DNA of 64,000 nucleotides from JAKLQR01 sp963753165 (GCA_963753165.1 CAVWBP010000024.1:62001-126000), one strand, 5' to 3'; counted from the first letter of the stretch, positions 42,940 to 52,754 are shown. The notes: generated by a model from the sequence alone, not told the origin. Made by a program: numbers and translations.

Positions 42940-44088
42940 ATGAATGCACTGAGCACTGCTTTACCAAAACCTGTAAAGATTGTCTCCATCATTGTATTGT
43001 ATGCGCTGTTGATATCCATCCTCTCTGCCTGTTCCGGGAAAGAGGCGCAACCTCCCAAAAAGCCTTCTGTTCCGGTTTCTGCCGCCGAAGCGGTCCAAAA
43101 GACCGTCCCGGTGCAGGTCAGGGCGGTCGGCAATGCAGAGCCATATTCCACGGTATCGGTGAAATCCCAGGTGGGAGGCATCCTCACCCGTGTCCATTTC
43201 AGGGAAGGACAGGATGTCAGGAAAGGCGACCCCCTCTTCTCAATCGATTCGCGTCCTTACGAGGCCGCACTCAGGCAGGCCGAAGCGAACCTCGCAAAAG
43301 ATACCGCACAACTGGAGAATGCACGGGTTGAAGTCCGCCGTTATGAAGAGCTCGTCAGGAAAGGCTATGTGGCACAGGAACAGTACGACCAGATCCGCAC
43401 CAACGCTGCCACCCTGGAAGCGGTAGTAAATGCCGGCAAGGCACTGGTCGAAAATGCGCGGTTGCAGCTGCAATACTGCTCCATTCATTCTCCCCTTACC
43501 GGAAGGACCGGAAATCTCATGGCAAACCAGGGAAATCTTATCAAAGCAAATGCTGATACTCCCATGGTTACCATCAATCAGATACAGCCGGTTTATGTGA
43601 CCTTTTCCGTGCCCGAGCAATACCTTGGAGAGATCAAGAAATATATGGCCTCAGGAAGGCTGAAAGTGGAAGTGGTCATCGGAAAGGATGAGAAATATCC
43701 GGAGCAGGGGGCGCTCACTTTTGTGGACAATACTGTGGATACTGCCACGGGTACCATAAAGCTCAAGGCGACGTTTGCCAATAGTGACAGGCGGCTCTGG
43801 CCGGGCCAGTTCGTCGATGTGACGATGACGCTCACCGCGAGGCCGGATGCAACAGTGGTCCCCTCGCAGGCCATCCAGACCGGACAGAAGGGTTCCTATG
43901 TCTTTGTAATAAAGCCTGACCTTACGGTAGAGTCACGGCCCGTAGTGACGGGCCTGACTTTTGAAGAAGAAACCGTCATTGAAAAGGGCATTCAGCCCGG
44001 CGAACGGATTGTTACCGACGGGCAGATGCGGATTTTTCCGGGGGCAACCGTGGAGGTGAAAGCCCCTGTTGTTCCGGAAGGGAAATAA
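42940..44088 (+). CDS. RND efflux periplasmic adaptor (MexA/AcrA type) lipoprotein
   Basis: Membrane-fusion protein of 382 residues. The signal (KIVSIIVLYALLISILSACS) ends in the lipobox LSAC, so it is a lipoprotein. AVGNAEPYSTVSVKSQVGGI is the lipoyl half motif, a helical hairpin (EANLAKDTAQLENARVEVRR) follows, then the barrel with DNTVDTATGTIKLKATF and a terminal domain with VVPSQAIQTGQKGSYVFVI. The start at 42940 has AGGAG nine bases upstream. It precedes the RND pump by six bases. Confidence 0.92.
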   Translation: MNALSTALPKPVKIVSIIVLYALLISILSACSGKEAQPPKKPSVPVSAAEAVQKTVPVQVRAVGNAEPYSTVSVKSQVGGILTRVHFREGQDVRKGDPLFSIDSRPYEAALRQAEANLAKDTAQLENARVEVRRYEELVRKGYVAQEQYDQIRTNAATLEAVVNAGKALVENARLQLQYCSIHSPLTGRTGNLMANQGNLIKANADTPMVTINQIQPVYVTFSVPEQYLGEIKKYMASGRLKVEVVIGKDEKYPEQGALTFVDNTVDTATGTIKLKATFANSDRRLWPGQFVDVTMTLTARPDATVVPSQAIQTGQKGSYVFVIKPDLTVESRPVVTGLTFEEETVIEKGIQPGERIVTDGQMRIFPGATVEVKAPVVPEGK

Positions 44089-44094
44089 TCAGGA

Positions 44095-47000
44095 ATGAAC
44101 ATACCTGAATTATTCATCCGGAGGCCTGTCATGACGACCCTCGTCATGTTCGCCTTCATTGTATTCGGAATCGTCGGCTACCATCTCCTGCCGGTCAGCG
44201 ATCTTCCCAATATAGATTACCCGACGATCCAGGTGACGGCCAATCTGCCGGGCGCTACTCCCGATACCATGGCCTCTGCCGTCGCCACACCCCTCGAACG
44301 GGAGTTTTCGACTATCGCCGGCATTGACTCAATGACCTCTACCAACGGCAACGGCATCACCCAGATTACGCTCCAGTTTGTGCTGGAGCGGGATATCGAC
44401 GCTGCTGCACAGGATGTGCAGTCCGCCATTGCGAAGGCTGCGCGGCAGCTTCCCCAGGATATGCCGAATCCTCCCTCATACCGGAAGGTGAATCCGGCTG
44501 ATCAGCCTGTTTTATACGTTGCACTCAGTTCACCTGTCCTCCCCCTTTCCACGGTCAATGAATATGCAGACACGATAATCGCCCAGCGGATATCCATGAT
44601 CAGCGGTGTAGCCCAGGTATTGATTTACGGCTCACAGAAATATGCGGTGAGGGTGCAGGTCGACCCCATGGTGCTCGCCAGCCGGAAGATCGGGATTGAT
44701 GAAGTCGCAGGAGCGGTAGCACAGGGAAATGTCAACCTCCCCACCGGCACCCTCGACGGCGACAAGAAATCGTTTGTAGTGCAGGCGACAGGACAACTCT
44801 ACAATGCAGAAGCGTACCGCCCCCTGATCGTTGCCTACCGCGACGGTTCTCCTGTCCGCCTCGGCGAAGTGGGAAAGATTATCGACAGTGTGGAAAACGA
44901 TAAGCTGGCGGGATGGTATAACAACACCCGTGCCATAGTGCTCGCCATCCAGCGTCAACCCGGCACCAACACCATCGAAGTTGTCGACGGCATAAAAAAT
45001 CTCCTTCCCGTCTTCCGTTCCCAGATGCCGGCGTCTATGAACCTCGATATCCTCTTCGACCGTTCTGTATCGATCCGCGATTCGGTGAGAGATGTGAAAT
45101 TCACTCTTCTCCTCACCGTCTGTCTTGTAGTCATGGTCATCTTCCTTTTCCTTCGCAATCTGTCTGCCACAATAATCCCGAGCCTGGCCCTGCCCCTGTC
45201 GATAATCGGTACGTTCGCCGCGATGTATCTCATGGGCTTCACCGTGAACAATATCTCCCTTATGGCATTGATTCTCGCGGTGGGTTTTGTCGTGGACGAC
45301 GCGATCGTCATGCTCGAAAATATAGTCCGTCACATGGAAAAGGGAGAAGGCGTGCTTGAAGCTGCCCTGAACGGTTCGAGGGAAATAGGGTTCACTATTT
45401 TATCGATGACCCTCTCACTTGTGGCGGTCTTTATCCCCGTGCTCTTTATGGGAGGAATCCTCGGACGTCTGCTCCATGAGTTCGCAGTGACGATCAGCAT
45501 AGCGATCCTCATATCCGGCATTGTTTCCCTTACCCTTACCCCTATGCTCTGCAGCCGCTTCTTAAGGCCGCCCGAATCCAGAGAGCATGGAAGGCTCTAT
45601 CTTCTTCTGGAGCGCTTCTTCGCAGGGATGCTCAATGCGTACGAACGGACCCTCAAAATAGTACTGAACCACCGCCCTCTCACCATGGTGGTGACGCTTC
45701 TCCTTACGATAGCCACTGTGGCGCTCTTCATGACTATCCCCTGGGGATTTCTCCCCAGTGATGATATCGGGGGGATATTCGGCTTTACCGAAGGAGCACA
45801 GGGAATATCGTTCGATGATATGGTGCGCCACCAGGAGGCGCTTGCCGGTATTGTCGCGAATGACCCGAATGTGGAATCGTTCATGTCCTTTGTCGGCCCA
45901 GGGGGCGCGCGGGTTTCCGGGAACTCGGGGTTTATGTTCATCCGGCTGAAGCCCCGCGATCAGCGGCGTCTTGACGCCGACGGAGTTATCCAGGAGTTGC
46001 GGCCCAAGGTCATGCAGGTGCCCGGCATCATGATGTTCCTTCAGAACCCGCCCCCGGTGAGGATCGGAGGACAGCTCACAAAAGCACAGTACCAGTTCAC
46101 CCTCCAGAGCCCTGACACAGAAGAACTTTATCGTGTGGTTCCCCTCATGGAAGAAAAAATGCGCGGGATTTCCGAACTCCAGGATGTAACCAGCGACCTC
46201 CAGATCACAAACCCTCAGGTCGATGTTGAGATAGACAGGGACAAGGCATCAGCGGTCGGGTTGACCGCGCAGCAGATTGAAGACGCACTTTACTATGCCT
46301 ATGGCTCCCGCCAGGTCTCCACTATCTATGCGCCCAATAATCAGTACAGGGTCATCCTCGAACTGGACCCCCGTTACCAGACCGATCCTTCCGCGCTTTC
46401 ACTGCTCTATATCAGGTCCTCAAGAGGAGACCTCGTCCCGCTTAACTCGGTAGCGAAACTCACCAACAGCATCGGTCCTCTCACGGTGAACCATCTCGGG
46501 CAGCTCCCCGCAGTCACCATATCCTTCAATGTGAAACCGGGTGTCTCTCTGGGGACCGCAGTGCCGATCATCAATAAGCTGGCCCGTGAAACGCTCCCCC
46601 AGACGGTAAGCTACTCGTTTCAGGGGGCGGCCCAGGCTTACCAGGCGTCAACCCGCGGCCTGACGATCCTCCTTATCATGGCCATTTTTGTAATTTATAT
46701 CGTACTCGGCATCCTCTATGAAAGTTTTATTCATCCCTTAACCATCCTCTCAGGGCTTCCGGCAGCGGGGTTCGGGGCGCTCATCACCCTTCTCATTTTC
46801 CAGAAGGACCTGAACGTCTATGCCTTTGTCGGGGTGATCATGCTCGTGGGGATTGTGAAGAAGAACGCGATCATGATGATCGACTTCGCGCTCGATGCGG
46901 AGCGGAAAGAAGGGAAGTCCCCCCTCGAAGCCATCTATCAGGGTTGCATCATCCGTTTCCGCCCTATCATGATGACCACCATGGCGGCCTTTATGGGAGT

Positions 47001-47211
47001 GCTTCCCATTGCCCTTGGGTTTGGAGCAGGGGCGGAATCCCGCCGTCCTCTCGGTCTCGCTGTTGTGGGCGGACTCGTTGTATCACAAATCCTGACCCTT
47101 TATATCACGCCCGTTGTGTATTACTACCTCGACGTGTTTCAGGCAAAAGTAAACATCCGGCTGAGCAGGCACAAGGGAACCAAAGGGTCTCAGGCTGCAA
47201 AGACATTATAG
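44095..47211 (+). CDS. RND multidrug efflux pump, HAE1/AcrB family
   Basis: A 1038-residue inner-membrane proton-driven pump. It begins NIPELFIRRPVMTTLVMFAF, has two large periplasmic loops, 12 membrane helices, the proton-relay Asp pair in VGFVVDDAIVMLENI and the second-half helix NAIMMIDFALDAE (the paired Lys is just before it, IVKKNAIMM). MTLTLVAVFIP-like and GxLLHEFAVTI regions match AcrB/MdtB. The subtype is close to the MdtC/MexF branch. It operates with the lipoprotein adaptor and the TolC homologue encoded next door. Confidence 0.95.
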   Translation: MNIPELFIRRPVMTTLVMFAFIVFGIVGYHLLPVSDLPNIDYPTIQVTANLPGATPDTMASAVATPLEREFSTIAGIDSMTSTNGNGITQITLQFVLERDIDAAAQDVQSAIAKAARQLPQDMPNPPSYRKVNPADQPVLYVALSSPVLPLSTVNEYADTIIAQRISMISGVAQVLIYGSQKYAVRVQVDPMVLASRKIGIDEVAGAVAQGNVNLPTGTLDGDKKSFVVQATGQLYNAEAYRPLIVAYRDGSPVRLGEVGKIIDSVENDKLAGWYNNTRAIVLAIQRQPGTNTIEVVDGIKNLLPVFRSQMPASMNLDILFDRSVSIRDSVRDVKFTLLLTVCLVVMVIFLFLRNLSATIIPSLALPLSIIGTFAAMYLMGFTVNNISLMALILAVGFVVDDAIVMLENIVRHMEKGEGVLEAALNGSREIGFTILSMTLSLVAVFIPVLFMGGILGRLLHEFAVTISIAILISGIVSLTLTPMLCSRFLRPPESREHGRLYLLLERFFAGMLNAYERTLKIVLNHRPLTMVVTLLLTIATVALFMTIPWGFLPSDDIGGIFGFTEGAQGISFDDMVRHQEALAGIVANDPNVESFMSFVGPGGARVSGNSGFMFIRLKPRDQRRLDADGVIQELRPKVMQVPGIMMFLQNPPPVRIGGQLTKAQYQFTLQSPDTEELYRVVPLMEEKMRGISELQDVTSDLQITNPQVDVEIDRDKASAVGLTAQQIEDALYYAYGSRQVSTIYAPNNQYRVILELDPRYQTDPSALSLLYIRSSRGDLVPLNSVAKLTNSIGPLTVNHLGQLPAVTISFNVKPGVSLGTAVPIINKLARETLPQTVSYSFQGAAQAYQASTRGLTILLIMAIFVIYIVLGILYESFIHPLTILSGLPAAGFGALITLLIFQKDLNVYAFVGVIMLVGIVKKNAIMMIDFALDAERKEGKSPLEAIYQGCIIRFRPIMMTTMAAFMGVLPIALGFGAGAESRRPLGLAVVGGLVVSQILTLYITPVVYYYLDVFQAKVNIRLSRHKGTKGSQAAKTL

Positions 47212-47220
47212 GAGGTCAAT

Positions 47221-48532
47221 ATGAAATGGTACATGCCTTTCATGCTGTTTTTCATAGTTGCTCTGCCTCTTCATGCAGAAGCAGACGGACTCATTCAGCA
47301 GGGTGAGTCACTGAACCTGGAGCGATGCATCGAGATCGCGGTCAAAATGCATCCTTACCTCGCAGCCGCCAAAAATACGGTCTCTGCGAACGAGAGCAGG
47401 ATCGGGCAGGCAAAGGCGAATTATTATCCCCAGTTACACTGGTCGACAAGCTACAACAGGATCTCTCCGGCATCCGGTTCATCGGGTTCTGCTTCCGGCA
47501 CAAGCGGTTTCTCAGGGAGGACGAACGAGGCATTTGACCAGTATTCGACCGGATTCAGTCTCAGCCAGACACTCTACGATTTCGGGAAAACCCCGACAGA
47601 GGTGAAGATCCAGAAGTTGAACCGTGATTCAGCCGCATCAGACCTGGAGAATGTGACCGAACAGATTATCCTCTCGGTCAAACAGGCATACTACGGGGTT
47701 GTGCAGGCGAAATATACCAGGCTTGTTGCGGAAGATACGGTAAAGCAGACCCAGCAGCATCTTGAGCAGGCAAAGGGTTTTTTTGAGGTCGGCACAAGAC
47801 CAAAATTCGATGTCACCAAGGCAGAGGTGGACCTGAGCAATGCGAAGCTGAACCTGATCAGAAATGAGAATGCCCTGCGGATTGCCATTGTGACCCTCAA
47901 TAATGCAATGGGTATTCCTGATGCGCCTGAATACCTGCTCGACGAAAATCTTTCTTTTGAGAAATATGAGACAACGCTGGAAGATGCGCTCTCAAAGGCA
48001 TATAAGAACAGGCCCGATATGCAGTCGATCCTTGCGAAAAGACAGGCAGCCGAGAGTTCCATAGGCCTCGCAAAGACAGGATATTATCCGGTATTGACCG
48101 GCAGCGCAGGATACAGCTGGTCGGGAGAAGAGTTCCCGCTTGAGCACGGATGGAATGCGGGGGCAACGCTTTCATTCCCTCTGTTCAGCGGTTTCCTCAC
48201 AAAGTATCAGGTGGAAGAGGCAAGGGCGAACCTGAATATCCTCAGGGCGAACGAAGAGTCCCTGAGACAGACGATATTCCTGGAAGTACAACAGGCATAC
48301 CTGTATCTCAGGGCGGCGGAAGAAGCGATTCCCACAGCAAAACTCGGCGTAGAGCAGGCGCAGGAGAATCTGGACATTGCAAACGGCAGATATACGGCAG
48401 GCGTCGGGAATCCTATAGAGGTGACTGATGCGGAGGTTGCATTGAATAACGCGAGGACCTCATATATCCAGGCGCTCTATGCAGTACAAGATTGCGCAGG
48501 CAAGTATCGAGAAGGCAATGGGGCTGAAATGA
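47221..48532 (+). CDS. tolC: TolC-family outer membrane channel, frameshifted at the 3' end
   Basis: Outer-membrane efflux protein with a signal peptide (YMPFMLFFIVALPLHAEA) and two TolC-type halves (LNLERCIEIAVKMHPYLAAA; then RPDMQSILAKRQAAESSIGL) rich in alpha-barrel helices. In the raw sequence the frame runs straight into the following adaptor gene, but skipping one base near 48481-48486 yields the canonical end YKIAQASIEKAMGLK with TGA at 48530-48532, overlapping the adaptor ATG in ATGA. The apparent 825-residue TolC-MacA fusion is therefore an effect of the indel. Confidence 0.85.
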
Positions 48533-49698
48533 AAAAGATACTATTCATCATCCTAATAGGCGCAGTGCTTGCGCTCGCAGCATTTTTTCTGCTCAGAAAC
48601 AACAACAGTGACATCAAGTATAAAACAGAAAAGGTTGCAAAGGGTGACATAGTTATGTCGGTCACTGCAACAGGGACGGTCAATGCAGTCACTACAGTGC
48701 TTGTCGGCACCCAGGTTTCCGGTACGATCAGGAACATATCCGTCGATTTCAATTCTCCGGTGAAAAAAGGCCAGATCATCGCGCAGATAGATCCCTCAAC
48801 ATTCCAGGCGCAGGTGCAGCAGGCAAGCGCGAATCTCCTCGCGGCCCGGGCAAATCTCGAAAAAGCCGAGGCGATACTGGTAGACGCGAAGCGGACCATG
48901 GAAAGAAATGCTGAATTATTCTCAAAGAATCTCATTGCGCGGAGCGATCTGGATGCGGCAGAAACAAACTACGAAACTGCAAAGGCGTCGGTGAGCGCTG
49001 CAAAGTCCCAGGTTGCCCAGACAGAGGCGGCAGTCGAGTTTGCCGAGACGAATCTCCGGTACACGAGGATACTCTCCCCTGTGGACGGGGTTGTGATATC
49101 GAGGAACGTGGATGTGGGACAGACCGTGGCCGCAAGTTTTCAGACTCCGACATTATTCACCATAGCCCAGGACCTCACAAAAATGCAGATCGACACGAAT
49201 GTGGACGAGGCTGATATCGGGAAGGTGAGTGTCGGGCAGGATGTCGAGTTTACGGTCGATGCCTACCCCGATCTTGTTTTCCGGGGGAAGGTCTGGCAGG
49301 TGAGGAACGCGCCGATTACTGTGCAGAATGTCGTGACCTATGATGTGGTGATTCAGGTGGAGAACCCTGAACTCAAACTCAAGCCCGGCATGACCGCGAA
49401 CGTGGCGATTATTATTGCGACAAAGAAAGATGTCCTGAAAATACCGAACGCTGCCCTGAGGTTCAAGCTTGATGAAAATGAGAAAAAGAGCGCTGCGAAA
49501 AAGACAGTGAGCGGTCCGGGGATATGGATACTGGAGCAGGGCAAGCCAAAGCGTATCAGTATTTCTGCCGGTATCAGCGATGGCAGTCACACTGAAATTA
49601 TCCCGGATACCCTTCAGGAAGGGCAGGAAGTAATCATCGAGTCCGCAGCCAAGGGGCAGAAGAAGCAGGAGGCGCCTCCGGGACCGAGATTTTTCTGA
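48529..49698 (+). CDS. macA: MacA-type membrane-fusion protein
   Basis: Adaptor of a MacAB-type exporter, 389 residues from ATG 48529: N-terminal anchor (KKILFIILIGAVLALAAFFL), lipoyl half VLVGTQVSGTIRNISVDFN, helical hairpin (ANLLAARANLEKAEAILVDA), second lipoyl half VDGVVISRNVDVGQTVAASF, and a barrel with VDEADIGKVSVGQDVEFTVD. This matches MacA closely. It is translationally coupled to the TolC homologue and is followed one base later by MacB. Confidence 0.88.
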   Translation: MKKILFIILIGAVLALAAFFLLRNNNSDIKYKTEKVAKGDIVMSVTATGTVNAVTTVLVGTQVSGTIRNISVDFNSPVKKGQIIAQIDPSTFQAQVQQASANLLAARANLEKAEAILVDAKRTMERNAELFSKNLIARSDLDAAETNYETAKASVSAAKSQVAQTEAAVEFAETNLRYTRILSPVDGVVISRNVDVGQTVAASFQTPTLFTIAQDLTKMQIDTNVDEADIGKVSVGQDVEFTVDAYPDLVFRGKVWQVRNAPITVQNVVTYDVVIQVENPELKLKPGMTANVAIIIATKKDVLKIPNAALRFKLDENEKKSAAKKTVSGPGIWILEQGKPKRISISAGISDGSHTEIIPDTLQEGQEVIIESAAKGQKKQEAPPGPRFF

Positions 49699-49699
49699 T

Positions 49700-50392
49700 A
49701 TGGCGCTTATCGAAACCAGAGATATCTGCAAAATATACCAGGCCGGTTCCGTCGAGGTGAATGCCCTCATGAATGTTTCTTCAAGCATAGAGGCGGGAGA
49801 ATTTGTCGCAGTTATGGGACCGTCGGGTTCGGGTAAATCCACGTTCATGAACATCCTCGGATGCCTCGATATTCCTTCGAGCGGTCAGTATATCCTCGGG
49901 GGCACCGATGTCGGGAATCTCGACAGGGACGAACGGGCGCAGATACGGAATAAAAAGATAGGATTTGTTTTCCAGGGCTTCAACCTGCTGCCCCGGACGT
50001 CAGCCCTTGAGAATGTCGAACTGCCCATGCTCTACAACGGACTTCCGCCGAAAGACCGCAGAGGGCGCGCAGAGGAAGCGCTGAAAAATGTGGGGCTTGC
50101 AGGACGGGAAGAGTCTTATCCCGGTCAGCTTTCCGGCGGACAGCAGCAGAGGGTTGCCATAGCCAGGGCCCTCGTGAATAACGCGGCGATCATCCTCGCG
50201 GATGAACCGACAGGGAACCTCGATACAAAGACGAGCGCGGAAGTAATGGAACTCTTCACAAGACTGAACACGGAATCCGATATCACGGTAATACTCGTGA
50301 CCCATGAGCAGGACATCGCAGCGTATGGCCGGAGAACCATAAGATTCCTCGACGGCAGGATCATCAGCGACGAGAGGACAGCAGGGTCATGA
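49700..50392 (+). CDS. MacB-type ABC transporter ATPase
   Basis: A 230-residue ATPase with Walker A VMGPSGSGKSTFMNILGCLD (the MacB/LolD 'FMNILG' form), signature LSGGQQQRVAIARALVNN, Walker B IILADEPTGNLD and H-loop VILVTHEQDIAAY. Together with the separate permease gene it would form a split MacB. It overlaps the permease by four bases (ATGA), and one base separates it from macA. Confidence 0.92.
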   Translation: MALIETRDICKIYQAGSVEVNALMNVSSSIEAGEFVAVMGPSGSGKSTFMNILGCLDIPSSGQYILGGTDVGNLDRDERAQIRNKKIGFVFQGFNLLPRTSALENVELPMLYNGLPPKDRRGRAEEALKNVGLAGREESYPGQLSGGQQQRVAIARALVNNAAIILADEPTGNLDTKTSAEVMELFTRLNTESDITVILVTHEQDIAAYGRRTIRFLDGRIISDERTAGS

Positions 50393-51618
50393 TCGATATC
50401 CCGACAGCGATACGCATCTCGTTCAGGGCATTGAAACGGAATAAAATGCGTTCCGCGCTCACCATGCTCGGGATCATCATCGGTGTCGGTGCGGTGATCG
50501 CCATGCTTTCGATCGGAATGGGAGCAAGCAAAAGAATTGCAGAGCAGATATCGAGCATCGGAAGCAACCTTATCATGGTCCTTCCGGGCGCCACGACCTC
50601 GGCTGGCGTGAGGATGGGTTCGGGCACCCAGACTACTCTCACCATTGACGATGCAGCGGCGATACAGAATGAATGCCCTGCTGTTTCAGACGTTGCCCCC
50701 ATCCACAACGGCGTTGCGCAGGTTGTCTACGGTTCCCAGAACTGGTCGACCGGGGTTACAGGGACGACGCCGGGAATGCTTGCGATACGGGACTGGGCGC
50801 TTGAATCGGGAAGACCGTTCACCCCGCAGGATGTGAGAAATGCCACAAAAGTTTGCCTGCTCGGCATGACCGTTGCCGAAAATTTATTCGGAGAGGCCGA
50901 TCCGGTCGGCCAGGTAGTGAGAATAGAAAAAGTCCCCTTTACCGTCATCGGGGTACTTTCCGTAAAGGGACAGTCTCCGCAGGGACAGGACCAGGACGAC
51001 GCAATCTATGTCCCTATCACAACTGCCCAGAAAAAACTCTTCGGCACCGCGTTCCCCGGTACGGTGCGGAGGATTATGGTGAAGGCAAGCAGCACGGAAG
51101 ACATGGCGGCTGCGGAGAGGCAGATAACCGAACTGCTCAGGCAGAGACACCATATCGGCCCAAAACAGGAGAATGATTTTACCGTGAGAAACCTTACCTC
51201 GATCATGCAGACTGCGGAACAGTCGACACAGGTCATGACCCTTCTGCTCGCCGCGATTGCATCGGTATCTCTCCTTGTAGGAGGGATTGGGATTATGAAC
51301 ATAATGCTCGTGTCGGTTACCGAGAGGACACGGGAGATCGGGATACGCATGGCGATAGGGGCGAAGACCTGGGATATCAGAATGCAGTTCATCATCGAAG
51401 CGCTTACGTTGTCATTAATCGGCGGCATAGCCGGAATCATCACCGGCATTTCCGCATCCAAAATAATCGCAATGATTGCCGGATGGTCAACAATCGTATC
51501 CCCTCTCTCGATTTTTCTTGCCTTCGGATTTTCCGGCATGGTGGGACTGTTCTTCGGGTTCTACCCCGCCTACAAGGCGTCTATGCTGAACCCTATAGAT
51601 GCGTTGAGATACGAATAA
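50389..51618 (+). CDS. MacB-type ABC permease (FtsX family)
   Basis: A 409-residue four-helix permease. The first helix contains KMRSALTMLGIIIGVGAVIAML, then a periplasmic MacB-PCD domain (SSIGSNLIMVLPGATTSAGV), then helices after VSLLVGGIGIMNIMLVSVTE with the conserved TERTREIGIRMAIGAK cytoplasmic loop, and a last helix ending in PAYKASMLNPIDALRYE. This is the classic MacB permease layout (NIMLV, ExxxIR, NPIDALRYE). It drives periplasmic substrates through TolC. Confidence 0.93.
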   Translation: MIDIPTAIRISFRALKRNKMRSALTMLGIIIGVGAVIAMLSIGMGASKRIAEQISSIGSNLIMVLPGATTSAGVRMGSGTQTTLTIDDAAAIQNECPAVSDVAPIHNGVAQVVYGSQNWSTGVTGTTPGMLAIRDWALESGRPFTPQDVRNATKVCLLGMTVAENLFGEADPVGQVVRIEKVPFTVIGVLSVKGQSPQGQDQDDAIYVPITTAQKKLFGTAFPGTVRRIMVKASSTEDMAAAERQITELLRQRHHIGPKQENDFTVRNLTSIMQTAEQSTQVMTLLLAAIASVSLLVGGIGIMNIMLVSVTERTREIGIRMAIGAKTWDIRMQFIIEALTLSLIGGIAGIITGISASKIIAMIAGWSTIVSPLSIFLAFGFSGMVGLFFGFYPAYKASMLNPIDALRYE

Positions 51619-51684
51619 AAAGCCTGTCACCGTAAACGGTAACGAGCTAACCATGGTTCGTTTTTCTTCTGTGAGTTTATGGAG

Positions 51685-52008
51685 TTAAGCAGCTCTTTTC
51701 GCGTTTACTTGAAGAGTTATGCGCTCATGCGCCTGAAGGATTTTTATGATTTCAAGAATATTCTCGGCTCGTGGATTGCCGCGGGGCCCTAACATCCGAT
51801 GAACGCTCTTGCTTGATTTGTTGAGCTTCTTAGCCAGACCCTCAAAGGTAATCGTCGCATTTATATAATCGCGAAGAATTGATTTTCCCGCATTGAGGTT
51901 CCCTCCGATGAGTTCATTCACTGCCTCTGTTAGCATGTGTCTGCGGAATTCAGCATCACTCTCGGCACGCTGTAAAATTGTTTTGCGAAATTGTTTTGTA
52001 ATCGGCAT
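51685..52008 (-). CDS. HigA-like HTH antitoxin
   Basis: A 107-residue protein containing the addiction-module antidote HTH (LRDYINATITFEGLAKKLNK, then SSKSVHRMLGPRGNPRAENI). It lies 11 bases after the killer gene (52020), the usual toxin-first order of higBA. Its N-terminal extension (LTEAVNELIGGNLNAGKS) is characteristic of the 'probable addiction module antidote' group. Confidence 0.8.
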   Translation of the reverse strand: MPITKQFRKTILQRAESDAEFRRHMLTEAVNELIGGNLNAGKSILRDYINATITFEGLAKKLNKSSKSVHRMLGPRGNPRAENILEIIKILQAHERITLQVNAKRAA

Positions 52009-52019
52009 AATCCCCCTCC

Positions 52020-52353
52020 TTACTTCTTCTTTTTTCTTTCTGTCTTATATTGCGTCCATAGTGACTGAGCGTTTCTGATGTCTCTGCGCTGGGTTTTCTT
52101 CGAACCTCCTGCAAGCAGAATGACCAGCGTATTTCCTTCCCGACCAAAATAAATCCTGTACCCTGGACCAAAATCAATCTTATATTCCGAAACTCCTTGC
52201 CCTGCTGATTTCACGTGAGAAAAATTGCCTTGCTCCAATCGATACAACGCAGTGGCAACCTTGGCTGCGGCTTGAGCATCAAGGTCGGCGAACCACTTTC
52301 CAAAAACAGATATCCCATTGAGCAGATATTCGACAACTTTATCTTACCCACAT
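52020..52353 (-). CDS. HigB/RelE-like addiction-module killer, N-terminus out of frame
   Basis: The frame ending KKTQRRDIRNAQSLWTQYKT contains KSAGQGVSEYKIDFGPGYRI, diagnostic for the 'addiction module killer protein' group. Reading upstream in the same frame gives VVEYLLNGISVFGKWFADLD, the normal N-terminus, but a TAA codon precedes it and no start codon is in frame. ATG 52353 joins if one base is added near 52340 (ATGTGGGTAAGAT), giving the usual short Met-x-x-VVEYL opening. Probably one missing base; otherwise the toxin is dead. Confidence 0.7.
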
Positions 52354-52457
52354 GTTAATAGTAACACAAAAGTTACTATTGGTCAAGAAGGACATGCTCA
52401 TAAATTATCGAGCTTGGTATGTATTTCAATGAGCAGGATTTTCCGTGAAAATGGATA

Positions 52458-52478
52458 ATGCTAAGAAAATAGACCTGA
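52458..52478. repeat. 21-bp perfect inverted repeat, left member
   Basis: The string beginning ATGCTAAG and ending AGACCTGA at 52458-52478 recurs exactly, in inverted orientation, at 54384-54404. Either it is a terminal inverted repeat of a 1.95-kb segment carrying an antitoxin and the IS110 transposase, or a dispersed repeat into which the IS110 element inserted. Confidence 0.6.
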
Positions 52479-52494
52479 CACTCCTCTTCTCTCT

Positions 52495-52692
52495 CTATCG
52501 CTCACGATGCCGTATCTCGTCTGCGGTCATATTGAAATCGAGTTTCCCCTTCATTGATTTTATTTTCTCTACCTTCTTCTTCCTCAGATAGTAGTCGATA
52601 GCGATCTTCACTGCTGATGTTTTGGACTTGCTTTTCGTCTCCTTCATAAGCAAGTCCAGGCTCTCTTTCTCGATTGTTACCGTTATGCGCAT
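52495..52692 (-). CDS. Orphan VapB/ribbon-helix-helix antitoxin-like protein
   Basis: A 65-residue protein (MRITVTIEKESLDLLMKETK, then SKSKTSAVKIAIDYYLRKKK and a SMKGKLDFNMTADEIRHRER tail). The N-terminal strand and two helices match DNA-binding RHH antitoxins of the VapB type (T-xxAV-xxAI-x-YL), and the C-terminal tail resembles the toxin-binding part. No PIN-domain toxin follows within the window; the gap to the HigB gene holds nothing recognisable. Confidence 0.7.
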   Translation of the reverse strand: MRITVTIEKESLDLLMKETKSKSKTSAVKIAIDYYLRKKKVEKIKSMKGKLDFNMTADEIRHRER

Positions 52693-52754
52693 ATTTGCCT
52701 CTTTTTTGTGATTATTCTAAGCATCATTAAACCATAATTTTATATGATTTTGTT

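Noticed and set aside
47221..49698. An 825-residue TolC-MacA fusion protein
   Set aside because: The alternative frame from about 48484 gives the conserved TolC C-terminus and a stop overlapping the macA ATG; a single indel explains the fusion.
51619..51684. Terminator hairpin after the MacB permease
   Set aside because: ACCGTAAACGGT is a very short stem without a T-run.
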